Positions 1 to 10,801 of a stretch of 64,000 nucleotides of DNA are shown in pieces. The notes beneath the pieces are model-generated. The model saw only the letters and a program-made list of their open reading frames with translations. It made no database searches and was not told the origin of the DNA. The stretch comes from Gautieria morchelliformis (Eukaryota; Basidiomycota; Agaricomycetes; Gomphales; Gomphaceae). Positions within the stretch are counted from its first letter, which is position 1. Each line of letters starts with the position of its first letter. The stretch lies in contig WHVA01000024.1 of the NCBI GenBank assembly GCA_015179125.1, forward strand, positions 310,001 to 374,000, given 5' to 3'. The position numbers and the translations under genes are program-made.

Positions 1-355
1 ACAAACCATGTGTGACCCAGAATGATGGCAAGTCGTCCAAGGCTCGTGACGGAGAATGTGGCGCGTTCCGTATGATCCCCAAAGGTGCAAATGAGGTCGA
101 CTTCTTCCTTGATTGAGCCAGCCTCATTTGGGGTACCATCAATATTGTAGACGGGGATGGCACAGGGTAGGGGACGGGTCCGAAGTCTGTGTTCCCTTAC
201 AAACTCCACGTCGATGAACATCCCTGTAGCACCACTGTCAAGGAGGGAGTCAATTGCAAGTGGATGCCCTGTGTCAACGGAGTGGACCTTGAGAGATACT
301 TTGGTGCATCGGCGGAGGTCAGCAGTACGGACATATAGAGGGACTCCACGGCTGT
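1..355 (-). mobile_element. Ty3/gypsy fossil fragment (retropepsin region)
   Basis: Read on the minus strand, this stretch resembles the aspartic protease part of a Ty3/gypsy polyprotein. It has a DSGATG active-site motif followed by an FIDVEFV strand, and further on a GHTWF-like segment, the usual order in fungal gypsy proteases. The fragment starts outside the window and ends near the MITE that begins at 362. No LTR, reverse transcriptase or integrase is visible beside it. It is an old, broken remnant. The family assignment rests on motif reading only. Confidence 0.72.
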
Positions 356-361
356 ACAGTG

Positions 362-858
362 CCGTATTACGGCCACGGCACCCGTACCGTCAAGGCTCGG
401 TGTGCTGTGCTGACGGTATGGTATACGGTACGGTTTGACACCGTATATACCGTACAAATACGGCCGTGTACGGTATGTACGGTATGTATACGGCATGCAT
501 CGGTAAATGCCGAAAACGTGTTAGCCGAGCCAAAAACACAGCGCCTGACGGGCACTACTGCTGGCACGTACACATCGGGCATGCCTAATTAGTCTGCATA
601 GGCTGACATAAAGCGCAGCTACCTGTGTAGGCCGCATAGGCGAGCATACTAATATAATGCAACGTCATAGTCTACGCGGATCGGTCACTAACCGATCTTC
701 CAATAGCCCCACCGTATAATATTGCCGTCAACCATAATACGGCCGGTACGGTGCCATACCGTACCGTCAGAGGGGAGAGGTCTTGACCATACGGATGGCA
801 TACGGTCTGCCGTATCCGTCAACCCGCCGTACATTATACGGCCGTGGCCGTAATACGG
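362..858. mobile_element. MITE with terminal inverted repeats and ACAGTG duplication
   Basis: The left end CCGTATTACGGCCACGGC recurs as its reverse complement at the right end, giving terminal inverted repeats of about 18 bp. The six bases ACAGTG occur directly outside both ends (356-361 and 859-864), as expected of a target-site duplication. The inside is full of short TACGG/CCGTA words in both orientations, so the element could fold extensively. No transposase is encoded. The superfamily is not certain: a hAT element would give 8 bp, and only 6 match here. Confidence 0.68.
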
Positions 859-867
859 ACAGTGTGC

Positions 868-1985
868 ATCCCTAGTCAGCTCCCACTTCTGGCAGCGTCT
901 CTGTGCTGAGTATGGGATCAACGAGGAGGGTATCCTCGTGGAGTGGGCGACAAAGGGGCGTGACCGTAAGGATATCTTCTTATACCAAGCAGGCGACGAT
1001 CATTACATCCCCCGTACTGCCCTAATGGATCTCGACCCTCGTGTCAGTACTCGTTCCTCCACCTCAGAGGCCCAATTGACTCAGAGTGCCCCATTCAGGT
1101 CATTAATACCATCCTGTCGGGACCATACGTAAATATGTACAACTCTGAAGAAAAATATTTTTTTTCAAAGGAAGGTGGGGAGGAGGTAATGGCTGGGCAC
1201 GAGGCTATGCAGCCGGCGAACGCATCTACGACATGCTCCATCGTGAGACAGGAGGTAGCAGCTCCCTCGAAGTAATCCATCTTCCTGTATACCCTGGTAC
1301 GGAACTCCTAACTACATTCAGGGTTTCATGCTCGTGCATTCCATCACGGTGGCACCGGTTCGGGCCTTGGATCCTACGTCCTTGAACAGCTCAACAATCG
1401 TTCCCAAAGAAGCTGATGCAGACCTACTCCGTCTTCCCTAACCACCAATAAATCGATGTCATTGTTTAGCCCTACAATCCCCTTCTCACCCTCAAATGCC
1501 TCACGAAACACGCCCGCCCACTCACTCGCCGTGTTCGGCAATAACGTCCTCGCGCGCATATCGGCAGACAAGCTCTATACTTACAGACGCCAAGCTTTGA
1601 TCAGACCGATCAGTTGATGAGTTATAAAGTTGTGTTTTATGCTTTACACGTGTGGCACGTGCGTAGACCATGCAACTAAGCGGTTTTCCACTACGTAGCA
1701 ACGGTAATGACGGCCAGCACACAGACACCGCGCTATCCCTGCCCTATGTACAACGACCTTCTCAGCCTTATCGCTCTCCTCATCTCTAACTCACGCTGCC
1801 ACTTCCTCCCAGTCGTCGTGTTCGGCAATAGATCCACACCCATTCTCTTGTTTACCTCACCATCCGTTCATCCCTGAGCGGAATCCCGTCCGCAAAGCAA
1901 CAGTTCTCAACGTCATGTGGCGCCTCCTCGAACCCAAGAACCGTATGGAAACAGCTGAACACCACTAAGGCTCCTAGACGAATCG
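868..1985 (+). pseudogene. Gamma-tubulin relic
   Basis: Pieces of gamma-tubulin, the microtubule-nucleating tubulin of the spindle pole body, occur in the correct order on the plus strand. Near 880-1060 there is [21 protein letters not shown] followed by [14 protein letters not shown] and LMDLDPRV. Near 1120-1270 comes an EGGGGGNGWARGYAAGERIYD-like segment, and near 1330-1450 the tubulin signature GGTGSGLGSY together with KKLMQTYSVFPN. Near 1590 PSFDQTDQLMS and near 1700-1800 TASTQT and NDLLSLIA are readable, and near 1890-1960 RKATVLNVMWRLLEPKNRM. Several frame changes and stops interrupt it. The QLMS and VMTAS segments are split by about 90 bp bounded by GT and AG, so an intron seems retained. 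That argues for a decayed DNA-level copy rather than a processed one. The first part of the gene, including the N-terminus, is absent, and the MITE lies immediately upstream. Confidence 0.85.
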
Positions 1986-1989
1986 ATCG

Positions 1990-2860
1990 ACTCGACTTGA
2001 CCGCTTGCTCGCATCTCTAGCACACAAGTAACTTACGGAAGCTGCTATCTTACGCCTGAAGCTGCCTGGGGAATACTCGGATAACCAGGTTTGTCGTGTC
2101 TGTTTGCTACTTGCATCTATAGTGTGGGCCAGGTTCACCATATATCTGCATTAGGGTAGACTGATCTCATCGCATCTTTGTCTTCCCTTGGATGAGATAA
2201 AGAGAACGCCTTCCACAAGTGCTGTTAAAACTCAACTGATATTCCAGTCCTGATGTTCAGGTGCCAGTTGACAGGTCGACATATCAGTAAAATATATACT
2301 GTTGAGCGCCTCACGGCGCCTGCTGCCACATGGTTTTAGTCGGTTTTAGTCGAGGTGATGTTTCTAGTTCCCAATCCGAGACGATTCTTCCTTGCAGTCC
2401 CTGCCGAGGATTGGCGGCGGATTGCCACGCAGGGAATTCGCATGCCGCTTCGCACGGTACTTTCGATGCCAATGAAATAGGGCTGCGTTGGAAGTACTGA
2501 TGACAGCTATGTTGGGCTCAGTGGGCGCTATATCATGACATGGTCTCTGAGTGTTAGACTGTACATCAATCAGTGTAGCCATTGCCATCTGTTACAGTCA
2601 CAGCCCACGTTGCCAGGCGCCTACATAGCCCTGCGAATGCGAACTAGGCAGACATTCTTAATGTGACTATAAGCGTTCCTCATATTCTTGTTCTATACTA
2701 CTCTACTTTCTCTGTTCGCCCCTTGTTTACAAGAGAACGCATGTCACATCTCTTTGAGCATTGGAACGGGCTCAATGTGATAGAGCCTCTCCTGCATCCT
2801 GTGCTTGTTGGTGCACCTAACGATGATCTGCCAGTATGGGAGATTTATATCTGTCGCTAT
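1990..2860. other. No recognisable gene
   Basis: Only short open frames occur, for example a 74-codon minus-strand frame at 2364-2588, and none shows a recognisable domain. Bases 2100-2340 are AT-balanced spacer. The segment ends just before the first readable exon of the DUF6533-like gene and may contain that gene's promoter and first coding bases. Confidence 0.5.
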
Positions 2861-2878
2861 ATAGCAGGTGCGTGGCAT

Positions 2879-4253
2879 TGTCATGGAAATTTCTGCAGTC
2901 ACGTCGAGCTCTCAGTACTGTAGCTTCAGTATATATCGTCCTACTCTTGGAGCACCTGGCCTCTTTACCTCAGGTGGGTAAGGCTGTTAATATTAACTGC
3001 CAACTATGAACTCGTTCGCAGGAGATCGAATTTATTTGGAAGCAGAAGACACCCAGAAGCGGTTTACCGCGATTTTTTTTCCTCTTGTATCGCTATTCCG
3101 CGGTTGCCGGTCTTGCCATTATCAATCATAGTAAGCCTCCATTTGGAGTGTGTACGAGTTCAGGACTGACATGGTGTAGTGATGGCGGGTATTTCACGTC
3201 CTTTGGAACTCAATGTAAGTTGGGCAGAAAATTTCACTCAGCATGTAGCTGACAATTTGACTCCCAGCAGTCCGTCTGTTCCAGACACCCTCATTCAGAA
3301 CTAATGTTGTACTCAATTCAGCTGTAAACAAGCCATTGCTATGACTGCCGCTCTCATCTTTTCAATAGGCATCGCGGATGGTCTCGTAATGCTACGAGTA
3401 TCTGTTCTCTGGGGGCGCCAGCGTCTGATATTGGGTATTCTTGTCTCGTTTTTCAGTACATTTTCAGCTGCAGCTATATATTTCGTGATCGTGGCAACAA
3501 AACTTGTTGGTATGTTGAGTTACTTAATTGTCATGACTCGCATGCGCTAATGCTTGCCGCAGCAAGCGCCGAGGTCGTGCCATTTGTGAGCATATGCCTC
3601 TACCCCTTTGGTAGCAGACAACAAATCATTGAGGGAATATGGGTTCCGGGGGTGGGTTTCCAACCTCAGAATGCACCTTGAGCGGGTGCCAGGTGCCATG
3701 GATTGTCGCTAAAACTCTTGTGGTAGATGGTCTTCGACGGTCTGGTGTTGTCTTTGGCTGGCTGGAATGCATGCGCACGACCTCGGACCCAACAGACTGC
3801 CTTCACTGTGGCATTATATCGGGACGGTGTTGTTGTGTTTCTGGTCTGTACGGCAGTAAAGCGGAACTCGCAAGAGAAAACTAACATGGCATCCCAGATC
3901 CTGGCTGGTTTGTGAAAGAATTCCGCCAAATAGGATATCATTGACATCATCCTCCAGCCCTCCGCGCCATTAACTTGTTTTTCTCAGTATTCGGCACTCA
4001 ACTTTATCTTCTGGGATTCTGGTGAGAAACCAGATAAAATGCTGAGAGACAACGAATAAGCTCACAACTACTACTAGCATATCATGGCCAATATCAACCA
4101 TCACGCTCAGCCGATTTATATTCCGTCTGCGCTGCCGCGAGAAGGGACTGGCCCTCCCCTCAAACAGCTCATGCGACACCGCTGTTGCTGATGCGGATTC
4201 GGGATCGTGCAGTGTGCCGGAGGCCTCTTCTATATCCCATCAAGCTCGACATA
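2879..4253 (+). CDS. DUF6533-like multi-pass membrane protein (several exons)
   Basis: The pattern matches the seven-helix DUF6533 family that is abundant in Agaricomycetes and whose function is unknown. A first exon (about 2879-2970) reads a hydrophobic segment ending LLLEHLASLPQ. After a GT..AG intron comes EIEFIWKQ (from about 3022), the conserved E-IxxIW step of this family, followed by a hydrophobic LLYRYSAVAGLAII helix. A further exon (about 3325-3510) holds two helices around the MLRVSVLWGRQR loop. Exons near 3560-3650 (WVPGVGF) and 3740-3890 (LYRDGVVVFLV) supply the family's later helices. A charged, serine-rich tail ends near 4253. The exact start and all splice sites are estimates, and some frame changes between exons may be real damage. 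I cannot say whether the protein is functional. Confidence 0.6.
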
Positions 4254-4488
4254 ACTCCTTAGGTTGAATTCGGAGGTAGCAGATTTCAGAGGCGAAAAGT
4301 CAATTAGAGACCTGACGGCGATAGAAAATGGTCAATGCTGAGGGGGGCAGGAGCGTAAAGCAATATAGTCGTAGCTCTGGGTCGAGCATCTAGGAGCAAA
4401 CAGCGGTGCGACCGTCAAACACAGCTCAAGAAACACATCAAAAGCAAGGCGCTACAGAGGCAATGTTAGTACGGTATAGTCACGTCAG

Positions 4489-5399
4489 TCATGATATGTC
4501 CGAGGATCTTCGTTTACCTAACACGAGGCATTCGAGCTCAGACCCAGAAGCGACGCAGATCGTGTCCATGACCATCAGGAGAGACCTGCATTGCACGGTC
4601 GAAGCAAACCGTGCAGGAAGAAGTCCACTCCAATCTGTGTTGAGCGGCGGCTGTAGCCTTTGTCCCGTGCGAAGCGACCATGCGCGAATCATGCTAACGT
4701 CACGTGCCGCGAAGAGAAGTTCATCCAGTTGATCCACTGTGAGCCCCTTAGTGTTTGAGAACATGCTCAGTGCGTTTTGGAATAGAAAGGTACCAAGCGA
4801 AATGGACCATTCGCATGCCGCTCGAATGATTGGATCGGCAGAGCAGCCAGAGATCCGAATTTGGATCATCGAACCATCCGAACTCAAACATGTCGAGCTA
4901 ATACAAGTTTAGCAACCTATATATACATGTCGCATCCAATGAGAACTTACAGAACAGAGTCATCTGTCACCGCGACTAGCAAATGGTATTCGCGGATTCA
5001 TCGTAAATGCGCGAGTGACGTGTATTTCGGTCTTCCACCTAACGCGTTCTGCTGTTGGCTTGATTTTAAATCCACAGTTGTACAACGCCGTTTCGTGGGG
5101 TATACACATCAAACAAGGCGGGATGTACATAACCATCCACCTACATAGTCGTGGGGTAATAAAACACATCGCTGTCACGTTATAAATGGGCTTGCCGATA
5201 ATGGGTTATCTATGTCGATGATGTGTAGGGTCATACCGTGCATACCTACATCATTTTTGATGTTAGCTTTGACTGAATTCATACACTTACTAACCAAGCG
5301 TGAGGGAACGATTTTGAAGTTGAGAAAGTCGGACGTCGTCCAACTGTAATAAAATACGTGATAATGTTTGGTGACGACTGACAGCAAACGAACATACAA
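4489..5399 (-). CDS. Hypothetical protein, weak gene model
   Basis: Three minus-strand open segments follow one another: 5175-5399 (74 codons), 4960-5178 (72 codons) and 4489-4887 (132 codons). The longest has a balanced composition with an LTVDQLDELLFAARD helix, which is more protein-like than random frames. No family is recognised. They could be exons of one gene, since the gaps are intron-sized, but no splice site was verified. Alternatively all are chance frames. Confidence 0.25.
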
Positions 5400-6330
5400 A
5401 GGAAATGCTCTAAATTAATTCACTTGATAAGCAAAGCACGCATATACCGGCATGAACATACTATTGGAAAGAGAGATTGCATGTGAGGACGGTGGGGGCA
5501 GGTCCAAAGCATGTGTAGCTGATATGAATATCAGCGTGGCACCCTCAGTACTGGTCGATGTGCTAATATACGGACAACACTCACACTACTATCTTATTAG
5601 ATGCCCGGGCCTGTATTGAAGTAATCTGCATTATGGCTATTGTGAGTCGGTGTTATATCCAAGCACTGACAAGAAAATCACGACAACCTCAGAAAGTAGA
5701 TAATGTTCTGCCAAAACAATCTCCCTTATATTGTGTATTTGTGTTGGAGAGCGAGCGACGTCATGGTGGCGTCACTCATAGTGTTAGGCTGAGACACTGA
5801 GGAATGGTTTATAAATTAGTACTGGATGTGCATTAATTGCTCGTGCGGTTGTAACCCGCAGTTGTGCATTGTCGTTTTGCTATCAAGCGCATCGCTTTTC
5901 CCTACAATTTGCCCAAAAAAGCTTGGAAGCCTCCTACAGATACTATCAGTTCCGCGCCTGGTAGTGTTCGGGTGTGGCTCTGGATCTTTGAAACGCATAT
6001 TCCATGGATCACCTATTTCCTCTCCACTAGCCCATAATCACTTACGCACAACGTAGCTGTGTATTCCTCGAAGCAAAGTGACATCAGGAAAATCTGAATA
6101 ATACTTACCGGCCTTTGAAGGGGCTTATCGCAACTTAACGATCATTCTAAGCACCTGTAAGTCCGATGGTGCTAAGCCCGACCATGCTTGGAATAAGCCA
6201 AGTCTTCCCATGAATTTGACTTACAGAGAGCTTATTCTGGACTTTGGCTAAGTACGGCTATAAGTAATATTTTAAGCTAGTTTCAAACCCAATTTTCATA
6301 CGCGTGAGACAAATGGACCAAGAGTCTAAG
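5400..6330. other. Intergenic, short CTTA/TAAG-rich repeats near right end
   Basis: No convincing gene is present. From about 6070 to 6330 the words TAAGC, GCTTA and TAAGT recur many times in both orientations, and similar words continue at 7640-7790 and again at 17640-17930. Such clusters look like subterminal motifs of a DNA transposon, but no terminal inverted repeat was identified. Confidence 0.35.
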
Positions 6331-7633
6331 TAGTGTTCTGCAAAGCCCGGCTTCAGCCGCGGCCTAAGCCGGAGCCGGGCCCCCAAAAGCCGGGCCGAGC
6401 CGGGCCAAAGCCGTCCTGAGGCCGGGATCTAGGGCCCGGCTTGAGTTTTGAGAGCCCGAGCCGAGCCCTGAAGCCGCGGCTTTTGGGCGCTTACCCGGTA
6501 TGCACTGTTCGGGTGGCAAGCGGCACTCAGGTAGCTAATTTGAGTATCTCCTGTACTCTATTGGTTGAGTTTGAAAAAATTTCTGTCTGCTGCTCACTGC
6601 CATGCCCTTGCCCCGTATCCAGGACCCCAGCGATGCAGACGAGGTTCAGCTGCTCCCTATCAAGAGTGCCCGTTCGGGCCGAACGCTAAAGCCAAGCGCC
6701 GCACTGAAGGATCCCGATAATGTGGCCAATGTTCTTGGTCAACGCAAGCATGCCAAGGTCGTGATTAAGGTGGTAGAAACTACTGACCAACATAAAAATA
6801 AAAAACAAAAGACTATTGTTGAGCCAGCCCTGGTGATTGAGCCAAATGCAAGGACCGTTGCCAAGCCTACTGATTTCAGTAGTACTGAAATGGTTACGAA
6901 TAAGGAATCTGGTGGCATTACTGGTGAGTCATATCTTTGCATAGAATATTGTCTATCTATTGATCTAAGATTCAGGTACTCAAAGCAAGGCTACACTGGG
7001 GACTTCAGCCATACAAGATAAGATAGTCCAGGGAGCTCCGGCTCGCCCTGACGGCTGGCTCAAGGATCTAGATGCGGTAGAGGGCTTACCTGACACGGAG
7101 ATCAAGTCCAAAGATCGTACTTTGGATACACGTTATTTTTTCGATAATCTACACGTTGAGGAAGGTAAAAAAATTATTGACTGCAAATTGTGCCGGTGAG
7201 TCAGGTCTCCTCCATGGCAGGCAAATGAGGACTATATTATTTGTAGGAAAAATGACCGACAAAAAATAACTTATGTATTTGAAGTAAGTACACTTCGCCG
7301 GCACATGCAAGCCTCGCGCCAGGTAAGCCTTCATAATGAATTGTAGCTCAGTCTGATCTTCTTGGCACAGGCTCAATACAGAGCTTGTGGAGGGGGAGAG
7401 CGAAGTTGATATAGAATACGACTAGCTAGTTAAAAGTACATAGAATTTCCACTTCGGCGTTGCATCCCCTCGGTCGATATTTCCCACTGAAGAGCCCCGG
7501 CTTAAGCCGGGCCAAGCCCAAGCCGAGCCCAAGCCAGCACTCAGGGCCCGGCCCTGAATTCTGTGAGCCCGAGCCGGCATGAGCCGAGCCGAAGCCGTGG
7601 CTTTTGAGCCGAGCCGGGCTTTGCAGAACACTA
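6331..7633 (+). mobile_element. hAT transposon derivative, copy 1
   Basis: The ends are TAGTGTTCTGCAAAGCCCGG and its exact reverse complement. The perfect 8-bp target duplication AGTCTAAG lies at 6323-6330 and 7634-7641; this length is the hallmark of the hAT superfamily. The subterminal 150 bp at both ends are packed with AGCCGGGC-type words, probable transposase-binding motifs. Inside is a spliced gene fragment with a BED-like zinc finger but no hAT catalytic domain or C-terminal dimerisation domain. The 1303-bp element is therefore non-autonomous. A near-identical copy lies inverted at 14397-15691, so the family moved recently. Confidence 0.9.
6602..7321 (+). CDS. BED-finger N-terminal fragment of a hAT transposase
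   Basis: Exon 1 (6602-6923) encodes a basic N-terminal region with SARSGRTLKPS and a nuclear-localisation-like KNKKQK cluster. Exon 2 (6976-7195) starts after a TTCAG acceptor and ends at IIDCKLCR, the C-x2-C half of a BED-type zinc finger. Exon 3 (7247 to about 7321) carries STLRRHMQAS, the histidine half, and runs into a GTAAGC donor. BED fingers bind transposon ends in hAT transposases. The protein stops shortly after the finger (near 7425 if the next acceptor is used), so the catalytic core is absent. The second pairing histidine of the finger is not obvious. Its likely role, if expressed, would be as a DNA-binding competitor or a relic; this is inference. Confidence 0.65.
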
Positions 7634-7641
7634 AGTCTAAG

Positions 7642-7992
7642 CACCTTAGGAAGTAAAATAAGCATTAGAAAGTGAATGATTCAAGCTAGCACTGTTTCAG
7701 ACAATATACTTACTATTTGTTAAGCAACGTAGTCCAAGTGTGTTTTAATCATGCTAAATGTGCTAAGTATTCATTAAGTGCCAAAAAAAAAGCGGTAGAA
7801 AAACGAGTCTAAATGGGTGAAACATGACGAGCCAGAGTTGAATCTGGTATGGTAACAGGCCATAACGTATTGAAACGAAGAATAGTGGGAATCTATGTAT
7901 AAATATCATGGACTGCTGCAAGTCATGCCATGGCACAGATTCTGAATAAGATAATGTTCAACCTAGTAGTCGGGTTGAGGAGGCGAAGAAGT
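7642..7992. other. Spacer between hAT copy 1 and DUF6532-like gene
   Basis: AT-rich sequence without an open frame of note. It contains several TAAGC/CTTA words like those left of the hAT insertion, which shows the hAT element entered a pre-existing repeat-rich spacer. A run of nine A occurs near 7784. Confidence 0.4.
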
Positions 7993-10517
7993 TTACTTAC
8001 AGTCTGATTCAGAGTCAGAATCGGAGCCGCCGGAGTAGTCGACAAGGCATGCCCGTTCGTCATCATCCTCGAGGTTTGTTTCTGTAGCAACGTTGGTAGA
8101 TCTGTTTCGTGTGCGAGTTGGCTTGACAAATGCTTGGGCATCATTCATGAGATGGCCGAACTTGTCGTCATTGAGCCCGCGTGCCGATTTGGCAAAAGCA
8201 CGGGAAGCAAAGCCCCAAGATGCATCGCTGAAACCTGTCTGGCGCATGGATTCCTTGCCAGTAGAGAGGTTCATAGTCCTAGGCAGAGTTACCATCTTGC
8301 CTTTGGCAGCGCGGGCCATCGCAGTCGTCAACGTGCCAGTCACAACGAGAGTTAGTGCTCTCTCCACCTAACAACGATCAGAACAACCCTCTGAGCATAA
8401 TAGATAACACTTACCGCAGCGGCGGACAAGCCTAAAGCACCAGTAGCTGCATCAGCAAGCTTAGCATCATCATGGAGGCCAGGAATTGCCTTGCAACCTT
8501 CGATGGCGGTGAGGTGCGCAGCAAAAGTCTGGAGGACAAAAGGGTTGCGAAAGAGCCCCCTCCATTTCTGAATGGTGTCTTGTTAGTATTAGATGGATTT
8601 GCACGATGACATCCAGTTTAACACACTGATTTTTTGGCATGATCAGAGTCCTCATACAAAAAGCGAAGTCTGTCGAGGTAATACTTGCAGAATTCTTGGC
8701 GTTCTTCGTCTGAATCTTGTAAGTGCTCTTGCGAGTCAAAAAATGCCAGAAGGATTGCAATGGCAGTGGAACCAATAACATTTCGCCACGAGTCAGCGAG
8801 GCGTTGAATAGTCTGTAGTATGGGAATAAGTGTCATTCCCGAAATGAGCCAGTCACATACTTTTTGATAGACTGCGGTGGAAGATGTTATCTCGTACTCG
8901 TGGCTATTAGTCGCATCCCAAATCTGTTGCATCACCTTAATGGCTTTCTTGACAGGCACATCCCATGGGTTAATGGTTTGACCAACGAAGGCCCTATAGG
9001 TCATAACAAAGGTGTGGCGGAACCATTTCCCATCTATCCAATCTGGAAGGTCTTCATTTCGTGCTTTTTTCAATGTCGTTTCAGCAGCCTTTTAAGGTTT
9101 TTGGAGGATGAGTTGCTAGATTAATAATACTTAGTTAAATATGGTGTCACAGCAAGATAAAAATACTAATAACCTCGCTAGTAATTCGCTTCTTTCCCTT
9201 GGGAGGGCTTTTAATTGCAACCTCCCGTTCCTCACCATTTGTCTCATCATTTTCGGAGAGACCACCGTCAGAATTTATAGCGATTGTGTCAAGCACTGGT
9301 TCAGGTTTTACCTTGACCGAACCCAGTGCCTCCTGACTGACGATTCTGATATTTTTTGTAAGCACAGAGGGGGCAGATGAGTGGCTAGTACTGTTGGTAA
9401 GCGATGGGATGACAGAGCGGCCAGAAGTGGATTTAGAATGTGTTGTGCTATGGCTAGGAGCTTGTGAGGTAGGCTTAGCATGGCTGGGAATCGTTGAGGC
9501 CCAATCATTGATTGCCTGGCCGTACTTCCTCTTTTTTGGAGATGAGTTGCTGAGTGTCCAATAAAACAGGGTTGATTGGTCTAGCGTTAACAATGGTAGC
9601 ATGGGAGTATAGGGTGAGAGTATCTTACCTTTTTGCAGCCAAGTCATCGGTCTTGTTTTGTTTCGAACGCTGATCAGCCCGGGGATCTATAGCCGTCTCC
9701 TTCTCGAATGATAAGCTGACCTCCTTCTGCACCTTCTTCTTCCCAACTGCAATGCCCTGGGACAATGACGGTGCCTTGATAGCTGGCTCTCCACCCGCTT
9801 TTCCTCCATTACTCAGCATTGACTTTACCATATTGGCATATTTGTTCCCAGGCAAGTCCTTCCCTTCTATTGCCTTCGCAGCGATGTTGATCTCATCCCG
9901 CACCCGCACCTTTTCTTTCTTTGGCTTCGGCACCTTCACCGGTTCTGCCTCAGAGTCTACCATCTCCACATCCGACTCCTCGATTTTCTTCTTGCTTGCC
10001 AACTTCACCGTGCCTTCTTGCCTGCCGCCTTTGCTATAGCCCCCTTCTTTGTTGTGGCTGCTTTCAGCAGAGCCCCCTTTCCAGTTTCAGCCTTCCTCTT
10101 CTTGGCAGGAGATGGCACCACGGCACTTTCAACCTCTGAGTCGCCAACCACCGAACCTTCAGAGTTGGGAGGTATGAACACGCTCTGGTCACAGTCATCT
10201 GTCATCTCGACGTCACTCGACTCTTTGATGGGGTTAAGGTTGGATTGAGAGGTATGATTGGCTTTGCGGTTACGAAGTGGCTGAGGCTTTGGAGTAAAGG
10301 GTGGACAGGGAGTAACATCCATGACATCCTCGTTCGCAATGTCATCGTGTTCAAACTCGGCTGCATGCTTGATGCTTTTTTTCTTGGCCTCTGTAAGAGC
10401 TGCTTTAGCCTCAGCTTTAGCTGTACGCTCCTCTTGTACCGTGGCTGTGGTTCGACGTGGTGGGGCTTTGGCGACTCTTCCAGGGTGAGCTGTTTTGTTA
10501 CTCGCCCGAGTTTCCAT
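7993..10517 (-). CDS. DUF6532-like Agaricomycete protein, multi-exon
   Basis: A long minus-strand gene begins at METRASNKTAHPGRVAKAPP (10517). The N-terminal 300 or so residues are lysine-, serine- and acid-rich, with SPAKKRKAE and PKPKKEK nuclear-localisation-like clusters and SDVEMTDD/SDVEMVDS acidic patches. The C-terminal half is globular: DWIDGKWFRHTFVMTYRAF and NPWDVPVKKAIKVMQQIWDA (about 8870-9060), WRNVIGSTAIAILLAFF (about 8740), then GLFRNPFVLQTFAAHL and VERALTLVVTGTL (8280-8560). The layout matches the large Agaricomycete family with the DUF6532 domain, whose function is unknown. Several introns interrupt it. The first two coding blocks meet near 10005 in different frames without an obvious intron, so one frameshift is possible. 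Its start faces the Plavaka transposase start across about 300 bp. Confidence 0.6.
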
Positions 10518-10800
10518 CTAATGTTAAGCTACAGTGGGATCGGGTATTGTGATAGGCTGGGAGACGTGAGGAAGTGTGTGTTTAATGAGGTGTGTGCAAA
10601 AATTTTTGCCAGCAAAATCGTGGTAATAATATGAACGTACGACTTCGGACTTTGGCAGAATTTACAAGTTTGGACTTTACCACGCTATCCCAGCCTCCAC
10701 CTGTTTTCACTGAATTTCTCCACTTGTGGTGCTTTCTTCTGCGCTCTACTTCTTCTACCATCCTACTTTACAGCAATGCTGCCAAACCCTAATTTGCAAG
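10518..10800. promoter_or_regulatory. Divergent intergenic region, possible bidirectional promoter
   Basis: This gap separates the start of the DUF6532-like gene (minus) from the start of the Plavaka transposase (plus). It is pyrimidine-rich on the plus strand from about 10680 to 10780, as fungal promoters often are. No TATA box can be placed with certainty. Confidence 0.3.
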
Positions 10801-10801
10801 T

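Noticed and set aside
7426-7665. Minus-strand frames rich in Ala/Gly/Leu, also seen at 14399-14605
   Set aside because: They are translations of the GCCGGGC subterminal repeats of the two hAT copies.
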